Shown here one piece after another: positions 18,505 through 26,309 of a stretch of 64,000 bases of DNA; the stretch's first letter is position 1, and the number at the start of each line of letters is the position of its first letter. A model generated the notes under the pieces. It was given only the letters and a program-made list of their open reading frames with translations, was not told the origin of the DNA and made no database searches. Origin of the DNA: Fibrobacterota bacterium (GTDB lineage Bacteria > Fibrobacterota > Chitinivibrionia > Chitinivibrionales > Chitinispirillaceae); NCBI GenBank assembly GCA_023459055.1, contig JAEWVR010000003.1, positions 62,001 through 126,000 on the forward strand. Reading direction: 5' to 3'. The translations under genes and the position numbers were made by a program.

Positions 18505-18577
18505 CCCCCTCCTTAACAGTCGGGGCTCGGATTTTTATTTTGCTCGATCATTCCGAGGCCTGACCGTAAGGGATGGC
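18505..18577. repeat. REP-like paired palindrome, copy 1
   Basis: Two imperfectly complementary arms, CCCCCTCCTTAACAGTCGGG...CTCGG (18505-18530) and CCGAGGCCTGACCGTAAGGG...GGC (18553-18577), flank a 22-nt A/T-rich spacer. The same two arms recur at 61928-62003 in the opposite order. It begins 5 nt downstream of the pyrophosphatase stop codon, a typical REP/BIME position. Confidence 0.75.
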
Positions 18578-18582
18578 ATTGA

Positions 18583-20217
18583 TTAATTTGCACAATCAAG
18601 CACACGAAACAGTTCCGGTAACAGTTGTTTTTTTCGCGATAATACACCCGGGAGGAAATAACAGGAATTATCTTTTTGTTCATAAACAAAATGCGATTCA
18701 AACAAACTGTTCCCGTTTGTAATAAGTAAACTCTCCTGTCGCATTACGTCAGTTACCAGAAGTAGTGTCCATGCAAGTTTACGCTCCGCTGCAATATGCG
18801 ATAATGCCGTCCTGAATGATTCCAGCATTGCCGGGATATCTTCAAGAGTCACAAGTTCCACCTGCCCTATCCCAATCTTTATCCTGTTCTGCTCGTATAC
18901 TTTAAAATCAGACAGAACGACTTCCGATGGATCCCGGTGACGTATCGCTTCGATCTGCGCAAACATGAAATCTGCATGTTGTTGAGGATCAACACCAGCT
19001 ATTTTCGATACATCACCAAGCGCGGTATGATCATCAGTAGTCGTGGTTGGCGAACGAAGGAAAATGGTATCAGAAATAATCCCTGATAACAAAAGTATCG
19101 CCACATGTTTTGGAATTTCCTGTTTGTAATACTGGTACTGCTGATAAATAAGCGTACAGGTACTTCCAACCGGTCGTGCATACAGGGTGATCGGTTTTTG
19201 TGTCTTTGATGCAGCAAACCTGTGATGATCAACAATTTCGACGATTTCTGCGTCAATGGCTCCCTCAACACTCTGCTCAACTTCATTATGATCAACCAGT
19301 ATCAGTTTTTTCTTTGGTGGATCGATAAAGCAGCGACGGGTAACAATTCCGGCAAACCTGCCATTCTCAAATACCGGAAATCCTCTGTAATGTGACTGCA
19401 CAAGTTTTCTTTTTCCGTCGTCAATGGAAAGTTTAGAATCAAGACGTGGTACCGTTTTGTCCATAATACGCTCCACATACGTTGACAGTCGCAGAAGACG
19501 GATTGATTCTGCAGTATCCATCTCTGACAGGAAAATACTCCCTTTAAATGTTGAATAATCAACATCCAGTGGCTCATCCTTTGACAAGCCGGTTACTACA
19601 ATCGCAGGAATCTGCTCATGAACTGCAAGCTCAAGTATTTTTGGGCGGTTTCCAACGACAAGCACAGGTTTTTGTGTCAGTTTTTTAAGCCGTTCTTCAA
19701 AAACCCTGTGCGGCATCGCTCCTGTCATTATCGGAGCAGTGAACTCAACAGGTTCTCCCTGTATCAGCAGTTTTCCGGGTATTACTTTGTGGAAATTGTC
19801 AACCGAGAATGAGTAAATCGGACGTTCGGGCCCAAGCTGGGATAATACATAGCTTGAAATTTCGTTAACACTCACAGAACCCGCATACCCTCCGTTTGTG
19901 TCAAGAACCGGAATCATACTTATATTTTCATCTTTTATAAGCTTTATTGCGTCAAGGATGCTGTCATTTGTTGAAAGGATGAATTCAGGTGGACGCATTA
20001 TTTCACTGATTGTCTGATGCATGGTTGCAACCTGAAGCGGAGGTTCTACTCCTGCTGCACGGCAAACCTCCCTGCCAAGTGGCGACAACGCCCCAGGAAG
20101 GATCGGGACATAGTTTCGGGATGGATCAAGTTTACGTTTCAGTTCGGCATATGCATACGCCGAACACATGCTGTCAATATCGGGATTTTTATGTCCTGTA
20201 ATTAATATTGTTTCCAA
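18583..20217 (-). CDS. ppaC: Family II Mn-dependent inorganic pyrophosphatase with CBS-DRTGG-CBS insert
   Basis: It hydrolyses pyrophosphate to phosphate in the cytoplasm. The 544 residues comprise the N-terminal DHH-family part with GHKNPDIDS (8-16), a CBS domain (about 72-125), a DRTGG domain (about 130-245), a second CBS (about 247-300), then the metal-site motifs LVDHNE (307-312) and IVDHHRF (328-334), and a DHHA2 domain (about 405-544). This is the regulated CBS-PPase architecture, inhibited by AMP/ADP and activated by diadenosine polyphosphates in characterised members. Plain family II enzymes are about 310 residues. The neighbouring Pst system makes phosphate economy a shared theme, but no common regulation is visible. 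Confidence 0.95.
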   Translation of the reverse strand: METILITGHKNPDIDSMCSAYAYAELKRKLDPSRNYVPILPGALSPLGREVCRAAGVEPPLQVATMHQTISEIMRPPEFILSTNDSILDAIKLIKDENISMIPVLDTNGGYAGSVSVNEISSYVLSQLGPERPIYSFSVDNFHKVIPGKLLIQGEPVEFTAPIMTGAMPHRVFEERLKKLTQKPVLVVGNRPKILELAVHEQIPAIVVTGLSKDEPLDVDYSTFKGSIFLSEMDTAESIRLLRLSTYVERIMDKTVPRLDSKLSIDDGKRKLVQSHYRGFPVFENGRFAGIVTRRCFIDPPKKKLILVDHNEVEQSVEGAIDAEIVEIVDHHRFAASKTQKPITLYARPVGSTCTLIYQQYQYYKQEIPKHVAILLLSGIISDTIFLRSPTTTTDDHTALGDVSKIAGVDPQQHADFMFAQIEAIRHRDPSEVVLSDFKVYEQNRIKIGIGQVELVTLEDIPAMLESFRTALSHIAAERKLAWTLLLVTDVMRQESLLITNGNSLFESHFVYEQKDNSCYFLPGVLSRKKQLLPELFRVLDCAN

Positions 20218-20385
20218 ATAGTCCCCCCAGATGTTAAATCACGTGTTGTGTAATCCTGATTACATCTGAAAATAAAGAAATCGACCTGAAGATTGCTACA
20301 TATATTTGTGTGTTCGTGGTTTTTAGTGAAGTATTCTGATTTTAAGAACATAAAGAATTGTAACGTTCATTATTGACTACACTTC

Positions 20386-20760
20386 TCATATAAATGCAAT
20401 GATCTGCGATTTATAATCAATTTGTAAAACAAAGTTCTTTAAAACATCGTTTCCAATAAATCCATTGATTCCGATTTTCGAACTAAAATCGCCAAATTCT
20501 ATTTCCTGATTTTCAACGTCCTTATCGTCAACTGTAACTTTATCAACAACTTGTGATATTACCTCCTGAGTGCCAGTACCAATACCAAAAAGCCTTTTTA
20601 TTTTTGCTGGTTTTGAGTAGTCAAAATTAACACAATCAATATCGAAAGCTGTTGTGGCAAATCCCGTATCCAAAATGCAATTTTCAATTTTAATTTTAGT
20701 TCCAGAGTACACGATTTCAACAGAGACCCAGATCAGGCCATTTTTGAACTTAAATTTCAT
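20386..20760 (-). CDS. Retropepsin-like aspartic protease
   Basis: This is a 124-residue single-domain protein with the aspartyl protease active-site motif CILDTGFATTAFD (DTG at about residues 31-33) and the distal GFIGNDVLKNFVLQIDY segment typical of bacterial retropepsin-like proteins. One DTG per chain implies a dimer, as in retroviral proteases. No signal peptide or membrane segment is seen, so it is cytoplasmic. It overlaps the upstream 84-residue gene by 4 nt, so the two are translated together. Substrate unknown. Confidence 0.75.
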   Translation of the reverse strand: MKFKFKNGLIWVSVEIVYSGTKIKIENCILDTGFATTAFDIDCVNFDYSKPAKIKRLFGIGTGTQEVISQVVDKVTVDDKDVENQEIEFGDFSSKIGINGFIGNDVLKNFVLQIDYKSQIIAFI

Positions 20761-21011
20761 CTCAAAATACCCATAAACGGAACATCCTCAATTATAAAAT
20801 CATCCGGCGTACTGGGTAGAGTATAAAGAACATTTCGGCCCTGTTGTTTCAGCTCATTATATAAACGCATAATTTGCTTTATATCCTTACTGATTTCAAC
20901 CACAGTTCCACCAAGAACCCTGTACTTATTATCATCAACTTTTTCTTCTTCGATATCATCAAGCAGTATAAAATCAGTTGGATATCGTCGCTTTATTTCA
21001 TTCCATCTCAT
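20757..21011 (-). CDS. Small conserved-looking protein coupled to the retropepsin-like gene
   Basis: I do not recognise this 84-residue protein by function. It is acidic at the N-terminus (LLDDIEEEKVDDNKYRV), then has VLGGTVVEISKDIKQIMRLYNEL and a C-terminal tail LPSTPDDFIIEDVPFMGILR (20 residues or fewer each), which looks conserved rather than random. Its stop overlaps the start of the retropepsin-like gene (ATGA), so it is probably a partner, inhibitor or substrate of the protease. A toxin-antitoxin reading is possible but has no direct support. Confidence 0.65.
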   Translation of the reverse strand: MRWNEIKRRYPTDFILLDDIEEEKVDDNKYRVLGGTVVEISKDIKQIMRLYNELKQQGRNVLYTLPSTPDDFIIEDVPFMGILR

Positions 21012-21214
21012 GGTATTACCTTCTTGATTATAAATATTCGCAACTATAAATCACTTTGAAATTCATTCTTGCAGGTAAGTCCGGACTACCAGAACTCTAC
21101 CTCATAATATACCATTCTTCCCAACGTAAAACGTACCAAAATCATCCCCGGAAACGTTGGAAATAAACCGGCTGTACATTTGCATATCGAATGCATTTCT
21201 GTCAAATAGTGTCT

Positions 21215-21640
21215 TTAAAGTGCTTTAGTATATAGCTTCTGCTCTTTCCAGTAGCAGAAACCGATTTGTTGATAAAACAGGTGTGAGATTGTTCGCGTAT
21301 TTGAACTTCCAACCAGTACTTTTTTAAGACCTTTTTCACCTGCCCATTTCTCAGCGATTTCCACAAGCTGCCGCCCGATGCCATGTCGATGATACTCTTC
21401 ATGTACAATCAACTCACCTATTTCAACAGTATCTGCTGTTATGAGCAGTTCTTTTACCAGGACATGTATATAGGCTACTACCCCGCCATTATCATCAGCA
21501 ACAAAAACGGCATGATCTGATCTTTTTAAAATTGTTTCAAGCACAGTCCTGAACGAATCCGTATCAACATCATAACCCAATTGACCAGTCAGTTCAATTA
21601 TGTCTGTTACATCGCAACTTAATGCTTTTCGAATAATCAT
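21215..21640 (-). CDS. GNAT family N-acetyltransferase
   Basis: The 141-residue protein has the GNAT fold: an N-terminal IRKALSCDVTDIIELTGQLG, a beta strand region VVAYIHVLV, and the acetyl-CoA motif HRHGIGRQLVEIAEKWA (about residues 85-101). A C-terminal segment (HLFYQQIGFCYWKEQKLYTK) is typical of small acetyltransferases acting on metabolites. The substrate cannot be told. It is monocistronic on the minus strand, divergent from the sigma-factor operon. Confidence 0.85.
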   Translation of the reverse strand: MIIRKALSCDVTDIIELTGQLGYDVDTDSFRTVLETILKRSDHAVFVADDNGGVVAYIHVLVKELLITADTVEIGELIVHEEYHRHGIGRQLVEIAEKWAGEKGLKKVLVGSSNTRTISHLFYQQIGFCYWKEQKLYTKAL

Positions 21641-21738
21641 ATGTGCTCTTTTTAGATTCTATTGATAAGGTTCATCAAATAAATAGTATCCGGCGCATAA
21701 CCGATTCTAATTTTTTCTCTGTTTTTTTAATTTTCCCC

Positions 21739-21769
21739 GGAACTTTCTTCACCCGATAGACGTCAAAGT
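21739..21769 (+). promoter_or_regulatory. ECF-type promoter of the Spy-like/sigma operon
   Basis: GGAACTTT (21739-21746), 14 nt, then CGTCAAAGT (21761-21769) has the form of an ECF sigma promoter (-35 GGAAC, -10 CGTC). It lies about 150 nt upstream of the Spy-like gene. An identical pair with identical spacing precedes the efflux operon at 26043. Confidence 0.65.
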
Positions 21770-21777
21770 CAGTGAAT

Positions 21778-21815
21778 GAGGAAGTGACACGTAACACGTA
21801 ACGTGTGACAAGATT
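21778..21815. repeat. Degenerate CACGTAAC simple repeat
   Basis: The sequence GTGACACGTAACACGTAACG followed by TGTGACAAG is a short imperfect tandem and inverted repeat. Similar tracts occur at 26080-26122, 43326-43358 and 57691-57774. Here it falls in the leader of the Spy-like gene, just downstream of the ECF-type promoter. Confidence 0.5.
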
Positions 21816-21919
21816 GGGGAAAATACAAGTGCCTATTGTGATCATATAAGACATTAATGTAAATCTACAAAAGATCAAGTTCTTTTGAAATGTAAGCAAC
21901 AGAAAAAAAGGAGAATAGT

Positions 21920-22480
21920 ATGAATATTATCAGACAGGTTATGTTTGCACTTTGTGCGCTACTTGCTACAACGACAATGAGCGGAGCCCAGAATCCACCT
22001 CCACCACCTAATAATGGTCCGGTACTTATCAACAATGATGGGCCGCATCACTTCGGTAAAGATAATGACCGGCCGATGCCGCCACCACCGTTCCTTTCAC
22101 CAATAATCAAAGATCCGGTGCAACTCCAAAACCTGTTGTCATCTATAGGTGTCAATAAACAATCATCAGATGCAATTGTCGGGATCACCAGGACATTCTT
22201 TAAGACACTTGATTCTAAAGTAATTCAGATACAACGACTTGAGCTTGATATCAGGGAAGAGCTTACAAAAGATAAACCGGATCTGAAAAATGTCCAGACC
22301 CTGATCAGTAAAAAAGTTGCCATATTCGGTGAAATAGAATTTCTTCAGATTAAACGGGATCTTGATATAAAAGCAAATCTCACAGATACCGAGTTTGATA
22401 AATGGAAAGCAGCAGTCAATGACAGGAAAAGAATGCCGCATGGCATGAACAACAAACCCCGGATTGAGCAGAAACAATAG
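21920..22480 (+). CDS. Spy/CpxP/CnrX-like periplasmic protein
   Basis: The 186-residue protein has a signal peptide (VMFALCALLATTTMSGAQ), a Pro/Asn-rich low-complexity stretch with several His, and a helical domain (about 60-170). The helical part has the LELDIREELTKDKPDLKNV and LTDTEFDKWKAAV pattern seen in the Spy/CpxP/ZraP/CnrX superfamily, though the exact LTxxQ motif is degenerate. Such proteins are periplasmic chaperones or metal sensors. It is followed by an ECF sigma gene and an anti-sigma gene, the arrangement of CnrX with CnrH and CnrY, so a sensor role is plausible. An ECF-type promoter lies upstream and AAAGGAG precedes the ATG. Family assignment rests on pattern, not on a search. 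Confidence 0.7.
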   Translation: MNIIRQVMFALCALLATTTMSGAQNPPPPPNNGPVLINNDGPHHFGKDNDRPMPPPPFLSPIIKDPVQLQNLLSSIGVNKQSSDAIVGITRTFFKTLDSKVIQIQRLELDIREELTKDKPDLKNVQTLISKKVAIFGEIEFLQIKRDLDIKANLTDTEFDKWKAAVNDRKRMPHGMNNKPRIEQKQ

Positions 22481-22542
22481 CATACAGTTGTTGATGCAGC
22501 GTGTAACGTAACAGACTTAACTTCTATCCGGGGTGTACGATT

Positions 22543-23058
22543 CTGAATACAACCATTGACAATGCTAAAGAGCAACTGAATTCCTGTATCATCGAATACA
22601 GGGATTCCCTTGTTTCCATTGCAGCCGGTATGATAAACGACCGCGAACATGCGAAAGATATTGTACAGGAGGTTTGTCTCTGGGTACTGGAAAATCCGGA
22701 TCAGTTCAAAGGTGCATCATCACCGAAAACATATCTTTACAGAGTTGTAATCAACCGATGCATTGATCATATCAGAAAAGGGAAAAGAACCATTGCACTT
22801 TTCGATATACTGCTAAGGGAAAAAAGTAAAGAGTCGTGGCCTGACTACATTGAAGTAAAGGATCTTATGAATCGGCTTTTTGTAAACATTCCGGTTGAAT
22901 TTAAAACCCCGCTGCTGCTGGCGGAGATTGATGGTATGAGTTATGACGAGATTGCGAATACACTGGACATTTCACTCAATACTGTCAAGACCCGTATATA
23001 CCGGTGCCGCGAACGGCTTCAAAAGGAACTATCGAAACTGGAGATATCAAAATGTTAA
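22543..23058 (+). CDS. ECF sigma-70 family RNA polymerase sigma factor (non-AUG start)
   Basis: Region 2 reads NSCIIEYRDSLVSIAAGM then NDREHAKDIVQEVCLWV, with YLYRVVINRCIDHIRKGKR as region 2.3/2.4. Region 4 is LLAEIDGMSYDEIANTLDIS and LNTVKTRIYRCRERLQKEL. The first in-frame ATG (22630) would remove helix 2.1, and the frame is open back to a stop at 22504. GGGG at 22530-22533 fits a start at ATT 22540 or CTG 22543; I give CTG. The product of about 171 residues has normal ECF length. It overlaps the anti-sigma gene by 7 nt and likely transcribes its own operon and the TolC-MacAB operon. Confidence 0.85.
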   Translation: MNTTIDNAKEQLNSCIIEYRDSLVSIAAGMINDREHAKDIVQEVCLWVLENPDQFKGASSPKTYLYRVVINRCIDHIRKGKRTIALFDILLREKSKESWPDYIEVKDLMNRLFVNIPVEFKTPLLLAEIDGMSYDEIANTLDISLNTVKTRIYRCRERLQKELSKLEISKC

Positions 23059-23597
23059 CCTGTCGTATATCCGGTAAACAGATAAGCCGTCTTGTTGATA
23101 ACGATCTTCCTGAAAAGGAAGCGATTACACTGCGTAATCACATTACGGTCTGCAGTGACTGCAGCAGACGTTATAGCGAGTATGTCACTATTTCAGGTTT
23201 TGTTAAACACGCATTCACAGAGACAGCCGTACCAAAGTATGTACACGTAAACAGCAGTAAGTCCACTATCCCGTTTGATTACATAATTAAACCTGCAATT
23301 GCCGGATTGTCGGTTGCTATTACGGTACTTATTATCTTATCATTTGTTACATTATCAATCCGCACAACCGGCCCGATACCAACTCTCTGTGAAATGCACG
23401 CTGACAACATGAACACACCACTTGGCGCATTGTTGTACTATTTTGAACATGACAGTACAACCGTTGGATCACAATTTCTTACCATTTCCCGGGGTACAGT
23501 AAAAAGCAGTACCGATACACTGCAATTGACCTATTCCAGCCCTTTGTTTGATGACAATTCAGGCATTGAAATGTATTCTACAGCAAACTATAAATAA
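23052..23597 (+). CDS. Zinc-finger (zf-HC2) anti-sigma factor
   Basis: This 181-residue membrane protein is the partner of the preceding sigma factor. The N-terminal anti-sigma domain has the HxxxCxxC zinc motif (NHITVCSDC, about residues 29-37) with an upstream Cys at position 4. A single membrane span lies at about 80-102 (AIAGLSVAITVLIILSFVTLSI), followed by a periplasmic domain of about 75 residues. The start codon overlaps the end of the sigma gene, giving coupled translation and balanced amounts. Release of the sigma factor probably follows a periplasmic signal, possibly through the Spy-like protein. Confidence 0.85.
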   Translation: MLTCRISGKQISRLVDNDLPEKEAITLRNHITVCSDCSRRYSEYVTISGFVKHAFTETAVPKYVHVNSSKSTIPFDYIIKPAIAGLSVAITVLIILSFVTLSIRTTGPIPTLCEMHADNMNTPLGALLYYFEHDSTTVGSQFLTISRGTVKSSTDTLQLTYSSPLFDDNSGIEMYSTANYK

Positions 23598-23609
23598 CCG
23601 GTAATAACT

Positions 23610-23918
23610 ATGACATCATATGCGCAGAAAAAACAACGTAACCGCTACGATGAGGAATTCAAACGGAATGCTGTGCGTATCCTTATTGACAGTGGAAAAC
23701 CGGTTACGACTATTGCAAGTAAACTCGGTGTTGAACAGAGCAATTTACATAAATGGAATAAACGGTACCGTCACGAGTTCCTCTGTCCCCCCTCTGATGA
23801 CTCAGAGATTAACAGTAATGAACTAAACTCAATAAAAAAAGAGATCGTTGAAATCAAAGCTACAGTTGAAACTTTGCGTAATATTATATTAAAATCACTT
23901 GGAGATAAATATTTCTGA
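23610..23918 (+). CDS. IS3-family OrfA-like HTH protein without OrfB
   Basis: The 102-residue protein has the Transposase_8 helix-turn-helix (RYDEEFKRNAVRILIDSGKP, TIASKLGVEQSNLHKWNKRY) and a C-terminal leucine-zipper-like helix (SIKKEIVEIKATVETLRNII). This is the full length of an IS3 OrfA. No OrfB integrase reading frame or terminal repeats are nearby. The gene is 12 nt after the anti-sigma gene and 45 nt before a secreted protein, so it may be a domesticated DNA-binding protein of this operon rather than part of an active insertion sequence. A simple relic is the alternative. Confidence 0.75.
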   Translation: MTSYAQKKQRNRYDEEFKRNAVRILIDSGKPVTTIASKLGVEQSNLHKWNKRYRHEFLCPPSDDSEINSNELNSIKKEIVEIKATVETLRNIILKSLGDKYF

Positions 23919-23939
23919 CCTGAATCACCGGAATCAGGT
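23918..23939 (+). terminator. Small hairpin after the OrfA-like gene
   Basis: ACCTGAATC and GAATCAGGT form a 9-bp stem with one mismatch and a 4-nt loop, starting at the OrfA-like stop codon. The following tract is poor in T, so it is more likely an attenuator or RNA-stability element than a strong terminator. Confidence 0.35.
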
Positions 23940-23963
23940 TTACTATTCAGGGAGTTTTCCACA

Positions 23964-24851
23964 GTGAAGGTGACGTGGTTTTGCAGTTATATCTTTTTGA
24001 TAGTTGTTGTAATTGATACATCAGTACTTAACGCTGCAGAATCCAGCCACTCAATATGCTCACTTACATTTTCATGGAAAAACGGTTTTTCCCTGCTTGA
24101 TTCAGGATATATTTCCGATGGGCTGACTATACTCGACAGTATGTCCCGTGCAGAGTTGTCAAATGTGGAAAATATTGAACGTTTTACAAGTAAAACATAC
24201 GCTCTTCTTGCACGTCACAAAGCAAGGTCGCCACAACTTTCGGCCGCAATCATAAAGAACAATCTACCAACAGATACTCTCAGTATCTCCACGTTTAAAG
24301 CGACGATTATCAGCCGCAAGGTAAATATGCACACCGAACTGCCCGTATTCAGTTTCAGCAGCAGCTTCCAGATTGACAAACCGGTTCAACTTATTTTTAA
24401 TGGACTTACGGGCCGTACCCCTCCGATGCTTGCAATGAGCCGGGACATTCTTTATTCCGGTGTTGATACCCGGCTCACTGATCAGCTCGAATTAAAAAAT
24501 GATAGTATCAACTGCACAATCTTTATCGATTTCAGTAAACAGACATCCTCTGTCGGCTCATATCTGAGTGAACGGTTTGCCGGAGTATTTGACTCAGTTG
24601 ACTTCTGTCATGATCTTGACAAATACAATGCACTTTCTTTACGGGGATACAACAGAAAAAATCTCAGTATCGAAAATGGTAAATTTACAGCGATTCTTTC
24701 CTTTGATAAAACACTCCCTGATCGGAAACGATCAGGTAAACTTACAAAAAAGGAACCACTCGCAGTTCGATACACAATCATAGTTCAATCTCCCGGCAGT
24801 GTGAGAAATTATGCCGAATCCAAGCTTCAATCACTTATTCGCATGCTGTAA
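23964..24851 (+). CDS. Exported protein of unknown function
   Basis: I do not recognise this 295-residue protein. It begins at GTG, with GGGAG 10 nt upstream, and has a signal peptide (YIFLIVVVIDTSVLNAA). The mature part has a helical N-terminal section, then mixed beta sequence with two isolated Cys, and ends with IVQSPGSVRNYAESKLQSL. It is the last gene of the run that starts with the Spy-like protein, so it may be an envelope protein under the same sigma factor. No catalytic motif is visible. Confidence 0.65.
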   Translation: MKVTWFCSYIFLIVVVIDTSVLNAAESSHSICSLTFSWKNGFSLLDSGYISDGLTILDSMSRAELSNVENIERFTSKTYALLARHKARSPQLSAAIIKNNLPTDTLSISTFKATIISRKVNMHTELPVFSFSSSFQIDKPVQLIFNGLTGRTPPMLAMSRDILYSGVDTRLTDQLELKNDSINCTIFIDFSKQTSSVGSYLSERFAGVFDSVDFCHDLDKYNALSLRGYNRKNLSIENGKFTAILSFDKTLPDRKRSGKLTKKEPLAVRYTIIVQSPGSVRNYAESKLQSLIRML

Positions 24852-25065
24852 TTTTGTTCAGATGAATCGTTTGAATTTGTTACTGTCTTTATTGCAGCCA
24901 TCGATGACACATTAAAAGGCAAATCTCTTGGCTTGATTGTCTTTTTCCTCTTTACTAATTTTTTCAGGAATAACAGTTGCATGTATCCGGCTGTATCACC
25001 CAGCCGGATACTACATAGAACAGTTCATAGCGGAACATCCTTGTCCCAATAAAGTACGTTTCCGT

Positions 25066-25827
25066 TTATACCGTAATACTGAAAAGACTTTCTGTACCAC
25101 TCATACTATACGATTTGTTTCCCTGCGCGCTGTACTTGATATTGCTTTTGAGCTCATTAAAAAGCTGTTGAATCGACGATGATGTTTCATCCTCGTCATC
25201 ATCTGAAACTGCCGACTCCAGCGCACTTAACAGATCAGTAAAAGAATCAGATTTTGATACTCCCTGAGCACCACCCATCTGTCCCATACCGCCAGCACCG
25301 CTCATACCACCTCCTGGCGGAGGTCCCGGAGGAGGACCCATGTTTTTCATAAACTCCTCATTTTCAGCTTCGCTGATAGACCCGTCGCCATCAGTATCGA
25401 TATCACTGAACTGTGAACCGTTACCATCCCAGTTCTTTGCAATTGCATTGAACTCATCCTCGCTGATACCGCCGTTACTGTCAGTATCAAGTTTGCTAAA
25501 CATCTCTGATGCATTCGGGGGTAGAGGGGGTGGTCCCTTAATACCGCCGGCACCATTCATCCGGCTGAATGCAGATTCCATCTTCTGCGCCAGTTTCTTC
25601 AAAGCGCTTTCATTCTCGCTCTCGTCAATTTTTCCATCGCTGTTTGTATCCATTTTACTAAACAGCTGACTTATATCTGTCGTACTGCTGCTTCCTGCGA
25701 TAGCCTCAAGTTCAGATTTATCAATCCCGCCATCACTGTTGGAATCGATCTTGTTGAACATCTTTTGGGCCAACCGGGAGGTCATCGCGGCACGATCATA
25801 CGACGAACTGCTTACGTTATTAATCAT
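25066..25827 (-). CDS. EF-hand calcium-binding protein
   Basis: The 253-residue protein has four EF-hand loops of the DxDxDG type: DSNSDGGIDKSE (about 28-39), DTNSDGKIDESE (about 61-72), DTDSNGGISEDE (about 114-125) and DTDGDGSISEAE (about 144-155). A Gly/Pro/Met-rich linker (GPPPGPPPGGGMSG) and an acidic helical C-terminus follow. No signal peptide is visible, so it is cytoplasmic or exported by another route. AGGAGG lies upstream of the ATG. It is divergent from the efflux operon and convergent with the sigma-factor operon. Calcium binding is predicted from intact loop ligands. Confidence 0.85.
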   Translation of the reverse strand: MINNVSSSSYDRAAMTSRLAQKMFNKIDSNSDGGIDKSELEAIAGSSSTTDISQLFSKMDTNSDGKIDESENESALKKLAQKMESAFSRMNGAGGIKGPPPLPPNASEMFSKLDTDSNGGISEDEFNAIAKNWDGNGSQFSDIDTDGDGSISEAENEEFMKNMGPPPGPPPGGGMSGAGGMGQMGGAQGVSKSDSFTDLLSALESAVSDDDEDETSSSIQQLFNELKSNIKYSAQGNKSYSMSGTESLFSITV

Positions 25828-26309
25828 AAAACCTCCAATAATAGTAACTTATAAGCATTAAGTTTATTTGGTGAATGATCACCCGATCACACTGGAACTT
25901 GCTCAGATCTAAGAAAACGGTCTCATAAAACTCCTTTTGGTTAAATATGATAGCCAAAGCATAGGTTTTTTAATACCCGATACCGAACTTCACTACAGAT
26001 TTTCGGCGTCATTCATTGTTTGCTTGATTTTGATTAAAGATGGGAACTTTTTATCGCTTGAATGCGTCAAAGTTACAGAGAAGTAAGTAGCACGTAGCAT
26101 GTAGCATGTAGTAAGTAGTAAGAGAAGAAATTGATGCAAAAGTCTGATTTGGACGAGAAACATTACGGGAATCAAAAAAACTGGATTTATTTTTGTAACA
26201 AATGATGTTTTAATTTGTCTAACAGTATTATGTTTCAGAAACATACTACATTGAACCATTTCACTGGGTAACATTAATCAGTTTCTTATAAGGAAAGATT
26301 TGGTAATTC
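25828..26309. other. Regulatory region between the EF-hand and efflux genes
   Basis: This 482-base divergent region contains the ECF-type promoter at 26043-26073 and a degenerate repeat (CACGTAGCATGTAGCATG) at 26080-26122. I see no open frame that looks coding. The leader from the ECF promoter to the TolC start is about 230 nt. Confidence 0.5.
26043..26073 (+). promoter_or_regulatory. ECF-type promoter of the TolC-MacAB operon
   Basis: GGAACTTT (26043-26050), 14 nt, CGTCAAAGT (26065-26073). Both boxes and the spacing are identical to the promoter upstream of the Spy-like/sigma-factor operon at 21739, which supports control by that sigma factor. Confidence 0.65.

Noticed and set aside
20386..21011. 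Retropepsin pair as a retroelement fragment
   Set aside because: No reverse transcriptase, integrase or long terminal repeat is nearby; single-domain retropepsin-like proteins are common bacterial proteins.
24937..25182. 81-codon plus-strand frame
   Set aside because: It starts at TTG, overlaps the 3' end of the EF-hand gene on the other strand, and shows no ribosome binding site or protein-like pattern.
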